Shown: positions 1-10,331, counted from the stretch's first letter. The stretch is 64,000 nucleotides of DNA from Anticarsia gemmatalis (GCF_050436995.1 NC_134745.1:10478001-10542000), one strand, 5' to 3'. Translations and numbers: made by a program. The notes: generated by a model from the sequence alone, not told the origin.

Positions 1-40
1 CTCTTAAGTGACGCAAGCGAAGTTGCGCGGGTCAGCTAGT
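1..40 (-). repeat. Truncated copy of the ACTAGCTGACCC interspersed repeat
   Basis: Read on the minus strand, this is the first 40 bp of the same repeat seen in full at 19501 and 33399. The rest lies off the left edge. It sits in an Mtr4 intron, antisense to the gene. Positions 41-318, the remainder of that intron, show nothing else. Confidence 0.8.
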
Positions 41-318
41 TATATTGTAAAACCTAACTAGTAGTTATTGGCGTTGATACATTTCGTGTTTCTATATAGT
101 ATGGAATGGTTATAAATATGCTTGCTGCAGAAAGTGAATGGTAACAAGTGAGTTTTGGGAGTAAACAATCATGTATCCTGAAACGTAAATGGCAGCAAAA
201 TAAGAGATGTTATATAAGTGGGTTTTAAGAGCAAAATACTTCCTCAGAGGGGGTCTCTAGCTTATAATAGCCGTTATTCAAAACAGTCTGAAGTTTTAAA
301 TAAAACCGTTATTTGCAG

Positions 319-730
319 TTGAAGAAAAGAAACTAGTCGATGAGGTGTTCAACAATGCGATGGATGTATTAACGGAGGAGGATCGTAAACTGCCACAAGT
401 CGAGAATGTTATACCTTTATTGAGGCGCGGTATTGGCATCCATCATGGCGGACTACTACCTATATTGAAGGAAACTATTGAGATATTGTTCGGCTTGGGA
501 CTTATTAAGGTAAAGAAATATAATTTTGGTACTCTAGTCCGACAACTTATAGAGACTGGTACTAAGTACTACACTGGTAAAAAGGTTTCTTGAATTATTG
601 TTTAACGTTTTTTATATTATTGTTTCAGGCGTTGTTTGCAACAGAAACGTTTGCCATGGGCCTTAACATGCCTGCCAGAACAGTCGTGTTTACGAACTGT
701 CAGAAGTTCGACGGAAAAGATTTTAGATTT
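319..730 (+). CDS. Mtr4: Mtr4 exons at 319-509 and 629-730: second RecA domain
   Basis: The first exon enters in phase (TT completes an upstream codon) and reads EEKKLVDEVFNN onward, through the HHGGLLP block that lies near the RNA path. The second reads ALFATETFAMGLNMPART, which is helicase motif V. The intron between them is 119 bp. Both splice sites are consensus. The preceding exons, with the Walker A and DExH motifs, are outside the window. Confidence 0.95.
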
Positions 731-3700
731 GTAAGTTTCCTTTATAATATATCTGCTCTGAAAACTGTTTAAGCCGAAAAAGATTGTTATAAAAATTTTG
801 GCGCATCAAAAATCTATTTTACGTTATCTCCTTTAATCTAGAACTCACCTTTCCGACTTAATCCTGTGAATTAAAAAATGTTAGATCTACAGTCCACACG
901 CCAGACCGGCCTTTATATCCAAGCGGTTTGTCAGTTGGTTTGTCACCTCTATTTCAAAGTTACCGACATGATTCTTTGAAAATAACCGTCAATCGCACTT
1001 TTTTTTGATATAGTGTCAGCTGGTCGACGTATTTGTTGTTAACTGTGGTGAACCTAAACTCCACCTAAACTCCTTCTACTCTATGGTAGATGCCATATAT
1101 TAATCATATAACGATTTGGCATTCTCTGTCAATAAATATATCAAACACGTAATGCTCGTATTTTATTAATACATAATATTGGCGACGAGGAAAAAAACTG
1201 AACCTAAATGGAAAAGCTACGTAAAAAACGGAGCACCCTACGTGGGATGCTCACCAGACTCGATACCTACATCGAGCAGAGGGCGACGATGTCTGACGAG
1301 GACATCACCGCTCGCTCCGCAGCCTTGAAGGACACCATAACAGCACTGCGAGAGTTACAAGAGAAGATAGAAAACAAAACCATAGATGATAACGATGAAA
1401 CAGCGTATTTACACGAACAAAATTACGGCTACGAATTCGAAGAACTTCACACTATTTTAGTATCAAAACTTTTAACAAAAAAAACCATTATTCAAGGTCA
1501 GCGACAGGAAGACCAACATAGAATATACCAATACCATAAGATTATACCAAAAATACAATTTAATCCTTTACATGAATCAGAAACGTTCAATAACTTTAAA
1601 AAACGTCTGGAAGTGTACTTTAGACTTAATGAAATTACTGAGCCCCACATGAAGACAAATATTCTTCTGTCTACATTATCACCAGAACTCCATGAAAAAT
1701 TATGTGATTTAATAGCACCAGACGAACCATTGAATAAGACATTTAACGAAATTACTGAAACACTTGACGACTACTTAGACCCAAAACCTAGCAAATGGGT
1801 TCTACAACATAAATTTATATCGAGAACTCAAAAATCGGATGAAACAGTAGCGCAATACGCCGCAGATTTAAAAAAGCTTACTACCAACTGCGAATTTAAA
1901 TGTCAACACTGCCTGAAAAACATTTCAGAAAGCTTTTTATCTCTTCAACTCATAAGAGGATTGAAAGATAGCGACGCACGTACAAAAATTTTACAAGACC
2001 GAACAGTATGTACATTTAAACACCTGACACAGATTGCAACATCTATTGAAATGAGTAAAGCAGAAAATACATCAATGCTTCCGAATGAACAACCAAGTAG
2101 TGACAATATCAATAAAATTTCCACTGATTCCTACAATAATTCAAAAAAATCTCCTTTTAGAGGAATCACACCAAGAGATTTAAAAGGGAAATGTTTCCGC
2201 TGTGGTTTAAATCACGAAACCAAGAAATGTAGCGCTATAAACATAACATGCTATAAATGCAAGAAGGTCGGACACTTAGCTAGTGTGTGTTTACAACGGC
2301 GCTCAGATGCGAAGCCCAGTAAGACTACACCGGATATAAATCAATTAAACGACTCAGCGATAAGCGATGATGATGAATGGAATGATATTAATGTTATATC
2401 TGGTGAAACATCCGGAAAATACATGATAACGGTACACATTGAACATGCTAAGATGAAAATGGAATTTGACACTGGAGCCACACTTACTTCTATGTCATTA
2501 CGAGACTACAGAAAATTGAAAATCGGCAAAAGAATCTTTAAAACTAATATAAAACTAAAAACATATACCGGCGAAGTAATCGAACCTGCAGGTGTTGCAT
2601 ACGTTCAATGCAGATGCCAAGGAAAAGAATTCCACGGTAAATTATACCTCATCAACAACAACGTTGACCCCGTTTTTGGCCGGAGTTGGATGAAAGAACT
2701 CGAAACTCTAAATTTAGCAGATATAAAAACTTTACAGCAATCAGAAAATCTAGAATTAGACCAGCTTTTGGAACTTTACAAGACATCAGTATTTCGATCC
2801 GACTTAGGCGAAATACCCAATTACAGAGGACACCTAAATCTACAAGAAAACACAAGACCAATTTTTATCAAACCACGTAGAATACCGTACGCTTTAAAAA
2901 CCAAAGTGGATGAAGAGATCGAGCGACTATGCAAACAGGGTGTCATCACGAAAGTCGACCACTCTGATTGGGGTACTCCAGTGGTACCAGTTGTCAAACC
3001 GAATGGGAGTATCCGATTGTGCGCTGATTATAAAGTTACACTAAATAAAGTCATACAAGATGAACAATATCCAATACCTATGATAGAAGATATATTTGCA
3101 GAGATGAACGGAGGTAAACTATTCTGTACACTCGACATCACCCAGGCATATCTCAACATGACAATGGATGAAGAAAGCGCAATGCTACAAACACTAAGTA
3201 CGCATCGAGGCACTTTTAAGGTGAACCGCCTAATGTTCGGCGTTAAGGTCGCGCCGAGCCTTTGGCAGAAATTTATGGATAAACTCCTTCAAGATCTCGA
3301 AGGTGTAAAATGTTTCTTTGATGACATCATCATTCAAGGCATCAACAAAGAACAATTACTACAGAGACTTAAGCTCGTGTTAGACAAACTAAAAGAAAGT
3401 AACCTACGAGTAAACAAAAATAAGTGCCACTTTTTCAAAACAAGCATCGACTATTTGGGACACACTATCGACAAAGAAGGTCTACACAAAAACAGAGAAA
3501 AGATTAACGCAATAATTAAAACAGAACGCCCAGTCAACACCGCAGAATTGAGGACATTTCTTGGAATGGCAAATTTTTACAACAAATTTATACCCAACCT
3601 ATCATCGATCACGAATCCACTGAACAACTTACTCAAGAAAGAATCTAGTTTTCGATGGTCTACAGAATGCGAACAGAGCTTTATACACATTAAAAAAGAA

Positions 3701-6700
3701 ATTCTAAGCGAAAGAGTACTTATACATTTTGATCCCAAGAGGCCCTTGGTTCTTGCAACAGACGCATCTCCACTGGGAATCGGAGCAGTACTATCACATA
3801 GACTCCCAGATGGATCAGAAAGACCGATAGCATTCGCTTCCAGAACACTATCGGATAGCGAGAAGAAGTACAGCCAAATTGACAAAGAAGCTACTGCCAT
3901 ATACTGGGGATTGAAGAAGTTCTTTTATTATTGTTACGGTAGAAAATTTATCCTAGTGACAGACCATAAACCACTGACAATAATTTTCCACCCACATCAA
4001 ACGTTACCAGCAATGAGTACAATGCGATTATTCCACTACGCTCATTTCTTATCTGGATTTGACTACAACATTGAATACAGAACTTCGCCTAACAACTCAA
4101 ATGCAGATTACCTATCCAGGTTCCCAGTAGAAAACACAAAGGCAAACAAAATGGACCAGAATTACAGCTTTCAACTTCAACAAATACATACCATTGATGT
4201 CAACCCAAATATCATAGCGAAAGAGACAAGTATTGATTCCGATTATACACCATTAGTACTCGCATTACAAACTGGCCGATCACTTAAAACGCTCGGTTAC
4301 AATGATAATGAATTTACTTTACAAGATGGATGTATACTAAGAGGAACGCGAGTCTTAATCCCAAAAACATTACGCGAACGAGTGCTGGACGAACTACACC
4401 TCGGTCACCCGGGCATTGTGAAAATGAAGCTACTGGCCCGCAGTTTTGTATACTGGAAAGGAATTGACAATGATATCGAAACAAAAGTTAAGTCCTGTAG
4501 AACATGTAGATTACAACAAAATGAACCAGAGAAAGCACCACTACACCACTGGGAACACCCAAAGGGCTCCTGGCAAAGGCTTCATATTGATTTTGCCGGA
4601 CCTGTTTACGGATACTATCTTTTAATAGTTGTAGACGCATTTTCGAAATGGACAGAGATTATACCTACTAAATCAACGACAAGCTCTTGGTGCATCCAAA
4701 AATTGAAAGAACTATTTTGCACCTATGGAACACCTCTACTCCTTGTCTCAGACAATGGCCGACAATTCGTATCGGGAGAGTTCGAAAAATTTCTAAAAGA
4801 CTGTATGATTTCGCACAAAACCTCTGCTCCATACCACCCTGCAACCAATGGACAAGCTGAACGATACGTACAAACAGTCAAGAGAATCTTACGAAGCTTA
4901 GAGGGAGAAAGGGGTAATCTTCAAGAGAAACTTGTCATGGTAAAAACTCGCCTCAGACGGACACCAAACTTGAATGGTCAGACACCTTATCAGTTAATGT
5001 TTGGAAGAGAAGTTCGAACAGCATTACACTGCATGTTTAGAAACACCCATAAAAAAACTACATCAAAACATCAAGAGATCAAGGTCAGACAGTTGGAAGT
5101 CGGCGAACGAGTACAGGCCCGTGACTACACGAGTGCTAAGCACCATTGGCAGTTTGGTACTATCACAAGACGTCTAGGCCGACTTCATTATGAGATCCGC
5201 ACCGACAACGGCGATGTCTGGCGCCGACACCTCAACCAGGTGTTGGCTGCATCTTACATTCAGCAGAACAGCTAAGAGGTTAGGAGGGGAGAAATGTGGT
5301 GAACCTAAACTCCACCTAAACTCCTTCTACTCTATGGTAGATGCCATATATTAATCATATAACGATTTGGCATTCTCTGTCAATAAATATATCAAACACG
5401 TAATGCTCGTATTTTATTAATACATAATATTAACACTCCTTTTAAGAATGTTGAGTAAAGCAGATACTGTTAACTTAGAGTCTTAATAATAACTATGAAA
5501 CTTTAAAGAACCTGTGGGTAAATAAACTGTATTTTTTCCCTTTTGCTAGATATCGTCAGGCGAGTACATTCAGATGTCAGGTCGTGCTGGTCGGCGAGGT
5601 CTCGACGACAAGGGGATTGTGATTCTCATGATTGACGAGAAGGTCACCCCCACTGTGGTTAAAGGCATGATCCAGGGTAAAGCCGACCCCATCAACTCTG
5701 CATTCCATCTCACTTATAATATGGTAAATACACATTTCATTTAAAGCTTAGCTATAATTTTATACGTACGAAGTCTCATCATAACCTGATGGCTGATTAC
5801 TGTGGGATTTTGTATACCATTTTTATCTGTATGATTTTTTTTCTTATAAACATACGAGAAATAAAATAAGCAATATATTTTAGGTCCTGAATTTGTTACG
5901 AGTTGAAGAAATAAATCCGGAGTATATGTTAGAGAGGAGTTTCTTCCAATTCCAAAATCAGGCGGCAATTCCAGATCTTATAGACAGTAAGTATATTATA
6001 TAATTTTTGAACGGATTTTTGCTATAATTATCTTTTTTTCTTTATTCAGAAAAAAAAACAATAAAAAGTACGAATTTTACTTTTAATAAAGACCAGTGAA
6101 AACTTTTAGAAATTTCCTAACTCATCATCCTACAGATAGTTTTCTAAGCTCAAACTAACTAAATTTTCTCCTTCCGGGTTCAAAGTTAAGCTATTTTGAA
6201 CGAAAGACTGCTTGGTATAAATATACTATATAGTTTTCTTAACAAGAATACAAATTTATATTTTTTTGCCAGAGGTGAAAGCAAAGCAGAAAGAGTACGA
6301 CTCCCTAAGCATAGAGCAGGAGCACTCGATAGCTGCGTACTGCAACATCAGATCACAGCTGGACCTGTTAGGCGATCAGTTCAGGTCTTTCATCACCAGG
6401 CCTGAGTACCTAAAGCCGTTCTTACAACCTGGGAGGTTGGTCAAGGTATGTTACAAACGTTATATACGTATACATACGTACACGTGTACGTTATTTGATA
6501 TTGGAAAAGGGCCTTCTGTTTTAGACTTATGCCTTGTTTACGTGTCTTTATTCGGATAGAATTGGCATGGTATATATTGTTATTACAAAAAAATACTTTT
6601 AACTGAAACATACCCTTGTTGCGACCTAATGTAATAAATTTAAGAGCTAATCAATCCCCTCTTTAATTGCTTACTTATTAACAAGAATTCTAATGGAACA

Positions 6701-9682
6701 TTACTGTTTTAAGATGTATTTATTCCCCCACAAATACTTAAATATGTTTATGTTTGTAGGTTAAAACAGAAAAGTACGAATACGACTGGGGCATAATAGT
6801 GAACTTTAGGCATAAAACGGGCAAAGGCCGTAAGCCTCAGGACGAGAACCCCCTGTCCGCCGAGACTAGTATTATAGTTGACATACTGTTGCACGTGAAG
6901 AAATCTACGGGAGACGGGCCTGATAGCAATGCACCGTGTCCGCCTGGTGAGGTGAGTTACAAAAAATACCTTTAACAACCAATTAAACTATATAGATATG
7001 TTAGTATAACAATAAGAATAACTGTGTGTGTTAGGAGTCTTCGTTATCTATAATGTGTAAAAAAATATTTTCAACGATTATATTATGTGCGGGTAGCGCA
7101 ATTTACGTGTAAGACGTCATACGGGTACTAAGTGAATTTCAAGAAATCAAGAAATTTGTTCACGTTATAACCATAACTTGTGGCAATTATCAACGATTAT
7201 ACAACTTATTATTAAAACATACGCCAATACAAAAAATACTATTTTGTTTCTAGGCAGGAGACGTCGAAGTAGTTCCAGTACTGCACACATTAATATATCA
7301 GATTAGTTCCCTTCGCGTGTACTACCCAAAAGATCTTCGGCCGCCAGACAATCGCAAGTCAGTTCTCAAGACGATAGGCGAAGTGAAGAAACGTTTCGCC
7401 GACGGACCGCCTCTACTGAATCCTATAAAAGATATGAAGATCAATGACCCAGTCTTTAAAGAATGTGTGGATAGCATCAAAGTGATGGAAGAAAGGTAAT
7501 TTATGTCATTCTTTGTTACTGATTGTCTAGTGCAGTCCTTTTTAAATGAGTTTCAGCCGAGAAAAGATTATTATAAACAACAGTTGTCGCACTTGGGAGT
7601 ATGAAAAGATAACATTTTCTTGCGTTAAGGCTAAGTATATTTAGTTATTAAATGGTTTTTATTCTGTTTATACAGTAACATGTCATACAATACCTCCTAC
7701 TGTAAAAACAACAAAAAAAGGAATAATAAAATAAAATTTTAAACAAGCTCCTTTATTACAAGCTTAACATTCGCATGAATTAGTTCTTTTGAAGAAACTA
7801 TGTATTTGAAGTAACAAAGAAAAACGATAGTTGGTAATCCACGTTCATTTGTAGACTGTACGCGCACCCGCTTCACAAAGACAAGAGCCGTGGCGCTCTC
7901 ACGGCAGCGTTCGAGAAGAAACAAGAATTGTACGAAGAACTAGCAGTCGCCAAGGCCGAGCTGACGAAGGCCAAGAGTATACTGCAGATGGACGAGCTCA
8001 AGAAGAGGAAGCGAGTGCTGAGGCGACTCGGGTACTGCACCTCCGCTGACGTCATAGAACTTAAAGGACGTATCGCTTGCGAGTTGAGCAGGTATATTGA
8101 GGTTTTATTTTTACTATATTATTATATGATGGTGACGGATCCTATTTCTTGACTTCTTGGGTTTATGACAATAAATACGTGCAAAGTATTTGCCTTTTTA
8201 TCAAAAAAATATTGCGTTTTTTATGAAGAAGAATCATAAAAGCATCCTATAACACTTCAATGTGCCATTAATTATACTGAGCTATTTAATTATCCGCACC
8301 AATAAGACCCCATTCGGATATGTGACCTTGACCACCAGTAAATTAAACAAATAGTAAATTTGTTTATTGTGTCTCATTATTAATGAAATATCTTTTTAAA
8401 GGGAAGCGGACATGTATCTTCAGTACTTTTATAATGTTTTTGTTCTCCAGTGCTGACGAGCTCCTATTGACGGAGTTGATATTCAACGGCGTGTTCAACG
8501 GGCTGACGTCGGAGCAGAGCGCGGCGCTGGTGAGCTGCTTCGTGTGCGACGAGAACTCCTCGCAGCTGTCCGCCAGCGGCGAGGAGCTCAGACAAGTGCT
8601 TAGACAGCTACAGGTCAGAACTCTAAACAACTTTTACCTTTTTTTATTGAAATTTTTTTATACATGAGTCTGACTACCTTTGTGGCGCAATCGGTAGTAT
8701 TATTTCCGCCTGTTGATCATGAGGTCTACGGTTCGATTCCCCGGTCCGGTAAAGTACTATTGGTAAATTCTTATTTACATGTTTGTTTCTTAAGTCCAAG
8801 TTTAATATTTCGATGTCGGACAATTTTCGAAATGAATGGTATCATAATAACAAACAGACGAAATTTCGTGCAAAGTAATATAATTGAAGATATCTTTGTA
8901 CCTAGCAATGGTGCTATTCTTACCACTTTTAGTCTACCGTTGCACTTTGAATTTTATAACGATTGCGTGTTTCAGGAATACGCTCGTCGTATAGCGAAGG
9001 TGTCTATAGACGCTAAGATGGACATCGTAGAAGAAGACTACATTGGCAAGTTTAAGTGCACACTCATGGACGTGGTGCTCGCCTGGTCTAAGGGCGCCTC
9101 CTTCCTGCAGATTTGCAAGATGACTGATGTTTTCGAAGGTAACAATTTCAATACCGTCATTGTCTTATTAAAGTTGTTAGATATTTATTGTACCGAAATA
9201 TAATGAGCTACTTCGCCGTTTTCTGATTGATCGTAGTAATTATTGTATTAATCGAAAATCAGTATGTTTATTTATTCCTCGAGCATTCTTTATCTGCTGT
9301 AACAAAAATGTCTTGTGTACTAGGATACAGGAATTAACGCTAACACGCATTTCACTTTGGAATGCCTGACGTTTCGGCGCAGGTTTAAGCTCTAGCCGTG
9401 GCCGAGGGCTGGCTGACCCTTTATCCATGCGCCATTTTTATAAATGGTTGATAATTATTTGAGTCCTAAGCGAATTCAGAAACGTATCTATGTCAAAAGT
9501 TAATTAATTTATTTTTATTCCCAGGTTCCATAATCAGATGTATGCGTCGGTTAGAAGAAGTCCTCCGTCAGTTATGTCAGGCGGCCAAGAACATCGGTAA
9601 CACAGACCTCGAGAACAAGTTCAGTGAAGCGATCAAACTGCTCAAGAGAGACATTGTGTTCGCCGCCAGTCTTTATATGTAA
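319..9682 (+). CDS. Mtr4: Exosome-associated RNA helicase Mtr4, 3' part (11 exons)
   Basis: Exons: 319-509, 629-730, 5550-5723, 5884-5986, 6273-6445, 6760-6951, 7254-7495, 7855-8091, 8451-8613, 8976-9138, 9525-9682 (stop TAA 9680-9682). All are bounded by AG/GT and join without a frame break to give 631 residues. Mtr4 is the nuclear DExH ATPase that feeds RNA to the exosome, in TRAMP-type complexes. Visible landmarks are the second RecA domain (HHGGLLP, LFATETFAMG, motif VI QMSGRAGRRG), a KOW-containing arch insertion, and the C-terminal DSHCT helical domain ending FAASLYM. The ATP-binding first RecA domain is upstream of the window. The residues match the animal Mtr4 family closely from memory, much more than Ski2. 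One oddity is FGLG where the family has F-x-EG. The second intron is swollen to 4.8 kb by a retrotransposon; the other introns are 119-386 bp. Confidence 0.96.
1044..1180 (+). repeat. 5' LTR
   Basis: Begins TGTGGTGAACC and carries an AATAAA signal at 1131-1136. It is identical to the 3' LTR. The boundary could be 1178 if the target duplication is the 5-bp TTAAC, in which case the LTR ends in TA, not the usual CA. Confidence 0.93.
1180..1190 (+). other. Probable primer-binding site
   Basis: TGGCGACGAGG follows the 5' LTR directly, where a tRNA 3' end would anneal to prime minus-strand synthesis. The opening TGG matches a CCA tRNA tail. I cannot name the tRNA with confidence. Confidence 0.6.
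1208..5275 (+). CDS. Gag-pol polyprotein of the Ty3/gypsy element
   Basis: A single open frame of 1355 codons with no stop or frameshift. In order it shows: a Gag-like helical region; two CCHC-type zinc knuckles at residues about 329-365 (the first spaced C-x2-C-x3-H-x4-C); an aspartic protease with DTGA near 420; reverse transcriptase from about 565 with LDITQAYLNM and the catalytic CFFDDII at 702-708; RNase H with the TDAS aspartate near 852; integrase with an HLGH...CRTC zinc finger from 1064; and a DD35E core (D1128, D1182, E1218, all present). Gag and Pol are fused in one frame, so no ribosomal frameshift is needed. The start is the first ATG after the primer-binding site. It looks enzymatically intact. 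Antisense frames inside it are shadows. Confidence 0.96.
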   Translation: MEKLRKKRSTLRGMLTRLDTYIEQRATMSDEDITARSAALKDTITALRELQEKIENKTIDDNDETAYLHEQNYGYEFEELHTILVSKLLTKKTIIQGQRQEDQHRIYQYHKIIPKIQFNPLHESETFNNFKKRLEVYFRLNEITEPHMKTNILLSTLSPELHEKLCDLIAPDEPLNKTFNEITETLDDYLDPKPSKWVLQHKFISRTQKSDETVAQYAADLKKLTTNCEFKCQHCLKNISESFLSLQLIRGLKDSDARTKILQDRTVCTFKHLTQIATSIEMSKAENTSMLPNEQPSSDNINKISTDSYNNSKKSPFRGITPRDLKGKCFRCGLNHETKKCSAINITCYKCKKVGHLASVCLQRRSDAKPSKTTPDINQLNDSAISDDDEWNDINVISGETSGKYMITVHIEHAKMKMEFDTGATLTSMSLRDYRKLKIGKRIFKTNIKLKTYTGEVIEPAGVAYVQCRCQGKEFHGKLYLINNNVDPVFGRSWMKELETLNLADIKTLQQSENLELDQLLELYKTSVFRSDLGEIPNYRGHLNLQENTRPIFIKPRRIPYALKTKVDEEIERLCKQGVITKVDHSDWGTPVVPVVKPNGSIRLCADYKVTLNKVIQDEQYPIPMIEDIFAEMNGGKLFCTLDITQAYLNMTMDEESAMLQTLSTHRGTFKVNRLMFGVKVAPSLWQKFMDKLLQDLEGVKCFFDDIIIQGINKEQLLQRLKLVLDKLKESNLRVNKNKCHFFKTSIDYLGHTIDKEGLHKNREKINAIIKTERPVNTAELRTFLGMANFYNKFIPNLSSITNPLNNLLKKESSFRWSTECEQSFIHIKKEILSERVLIHFDPKRPLVLATDASPLGIGAVLSHRLPDGSERPIAFASRTLSDSEKKYSQIDKEATAIYWGLKKFFYYCYGRKFILVTDHKPLTIIFHPHQTLPAMSTMRLFHYAHFLSGFDYNIEYRTSPNNSNADYLSRFPVENTKANKMDQNYSFQLQQIHTIDVNPNIIAKETSIDSDYTPLVLALQTGRSLKTLGYNDNEFTLQDGCILRGTRVLIPKTLRERVLDELHLGHPGIVKMKLLARSFVYWKGIDNDIETKVKSCRTCRLQQNEPEKAPLHHWEHPKGSWQRLHIDFAGPVYGYYLLIVVDAFSKWTEIIPTKSTTSSWCIQKLKELFCTYGTPLLLVSDNGRQFVSGEFEKFLKDCMISHKTSAPYHPATNGQAERYVQTVKRILRSLEGERGNLQEKLVMVKTRLRRTPNLNGQTPYQLMFGREVRTALHCMFRNTHKKTTSKHQEIKVRQLEVGERVQARDYTSAKHHWQFGTITRRLGRLHYEIRTDNGDVWRRHLNQVLAASYIQQNS
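5282..5294 (+). other. Polypurine tract
   Basis: AGGAGGGGAGAAA lies directly before the 3' LTR, the expected position for the primer of plus-strand DNA synthesis. Confidence 0.85.
5295..5431 (+). repeat. 3' LTR
   Basis: Identical to 1044-1180. It contains AATAAA at 5382-5387 and is followed by AACACTCC of the Mtr4 intron. Confidence 0.93.
5550..5723 (+). CDS. Mtr4: Mtr4 exon with helicase motif VI
   Basis: This 58-codon exon opens ISSGEYIQMSGRAGRRG, so it carries the arginine fingers of motif VI, and ends AFHLTYNM. It is the first exon after the retrotransposon-bearing intron. Its acceptor (TTTTGCTAG) lies 118 bp beyond the 3' LTR, and the reading frame across the intron is preserved. Confidence 0.95.
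5884..7495 (+). CDS. Mtr4: Mtr4 exons 5884-5986, 6273-6445, 6760-6951, 7254-7495: arch/KOW region
   Basis: These exons encode the start of the arch insertion (VLNLLRVEEINPEYML), the stalk leading to PGRLVK, the KOW beta-barrel (DWGIIVNF) and the return stalk (VYYPKDLRPPDNR). In the family the KOW domain binds structured RNA and adaptor proteins that carry arch-interacting motifs. The loop after LLHVKKS is short and divergent, as is normal between species. Phases are 0, 1, 0, 0 and 2 along the series. Confidence 0.94.
7855..9682 (+). CDS. Mtr4: Mtr4 exons 7855-8091, 8451-8613, 8976-9138, 9525-9682: DSHCT domain
   Basis: These four exons cover the C-terminal helical bundle. They read VLQMDELKKRKRVLRRLG, then DELLLTELIFNGVFN, then LMDVVLAWSKGASF with ICKMTDVFEG, and finally the terminus FAASLYM and TAA. 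The terminal residues match the known Mtr4 C-terminus, so the protein is complete at this end. Confidence 0.95.
8677..8750 (+). repeat. tRNA-derived SINE head in an Mtr4 intron
   Basis: A box A-like TGGCGCAATCGGTAG and a box B GGTTCGATTCC are spaced as in a tRNA promoter. The ends do not pair into an acceptor stem, so this is a SINE head, not a tRNA gene. The 3' end of the element is unclear; it may run to about 8900. Confidence 0.65.
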
Positions 9683-9935
9683 CGTAAGCTTAAACTAATA
9701 TTATATAACTATCATCGTATGTAGTGTTTTATTTGAACTTTGTAGTTGTATTCTCGTTAGGTGGTCGAAGTGTTATTCTTACCTTAGTAGCAGTATTATG
9801 TTGAATAGGTAGTTGTTACATTAAGATAAAGCTTAATGGGGATATTTTTTTGTATTACGGAGAAAATTCTTTATGGTCGATGTTAATCGGTTTATACATT
9901 ATAAAATTATTTTATGCTTATTCGCATCATAACAG

Positions 9936-10088
9936 TTTAAAGTTCTTAAATACAAATACCTGAAAGTGGTACCAGAGAAAGTTTCAGTTTGGGCGGCTGG
10001 AGCTCCTAACCAGAACCATTATGTTTATGATGTGGATGAAGAAAGATGGGTGCAGGGGGAATCAAAGCACATAGTCACAATGTTATAA
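9936..10088 (+). CDS. Orphan terminal-exon-like frame of unknown function
   Basis: After TAACAG, a possible splice acceptor, an open frame of 50 codons runs to TAA. It includes VVPEKVSVWAAGAP and HYVYDVDEERWVQGE. Its composition (two Trp, acidic/aromatic mix, high GC for the locality) is typical of coding DNA and unlike the AT-rich flanks. An AATAAA follows 238 bp after the stop. It has no start codon at the front and a stop lies just upstream. It could be a last exon of an unknown + strand gene, an alternative Mtr4 terminal exon (phase 0 fits a join only from the exon ending 8613, not from 9138), or a gene relic. I do not recognise the protein. Confidence 0.4.
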   Translation, partial: FKVLKYKYLKVVPEKVSVWAAGAPNQNHYVYDVDEERWVQGESKHIVTML

Positions 10089-10094
10089 GAGAAC

Positions 10095-10100
10095 TTTATT
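10095..10100 (-). terminator. Candidate distal poly(A) signal for the alpha2-delta gene
   Basis: TTTATT on the + strand is AATAAA on the minus strand. It is the farthest signal before the Mtr4 side. Its use is inferred only from position. Confidence 0.35.
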
Positions 10101-10325
10101 GTTGTAATTACTGTATATCTATAGCATGAACTGGCAAGTAACAAAAAGAACAGTATTTTACTAGAATTACACTAGGGAACCATGTTCACACAGTTGCGTG
10201 CCGAAATATACAACTAATAACTAAGTATAACAAATCAAAAATAGTGACTTTAAAATGTACTCTCCGTTCCGAATCATTATTATCAACACGAATTTAGTTT
10301 ATAGTAAAAAGCTATGTCCGAACAC

Positions 10326-10331
10326 AATAAA
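10326..10331 (+). terminator. Candidate + strand poly(A) signal
   Basis: First canonical AATAAA after the Mtr4 stop (644 bp away) and after the orphan frame at 9936-10088. Either could use it. Confidence 0.4.

Larger units (their letters stand above)
1044..5431 (+). mobile_element. Complete Ty3/gypsy LTR retrotransposon in an Mtr4 intron
   Basis: A 4.4-kb element bounded by two 137-bp direct repeats that are identical base for base. It is flanked by a short target duplication (TTAAC at 1039-1043 and 5430-5434; the last two LTR bases are ambiguous with it). It has a TGGCGACGAGG primer-binding-like site at 1180-1190, one gag-pol frame, a polypurine tract at 5282-5294, and no env. The short LTRs and single frame suggest the mag-like branch of Ty3/gypsy known from Lepidoptera; that lineage is an inference. 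Identical LTRs mean a recent insertion. It is in the same orientation as Mtr4. Confidence 0.95.

Noticed and set aside
2652..2861. Antisense frame in the retrotransposon (with others at 3028-3213 and 3577-3900)
   Set aside because: Shadows of the gag-pol frame, without independent motifs.
8677..8750. Possible tRNA gene
   Set aside because: Box A and box B are present but no acceptor or anticodon stem can be formed; it fits a SINE head.
8664..9203. Long + strand frame of 179 codons overlapping an Mtr4 exon
   Set aside because: It runs through the SINE and intron into the exon at 8976. The part before 8976 has no coding character, and the exon has a clean acceptor.
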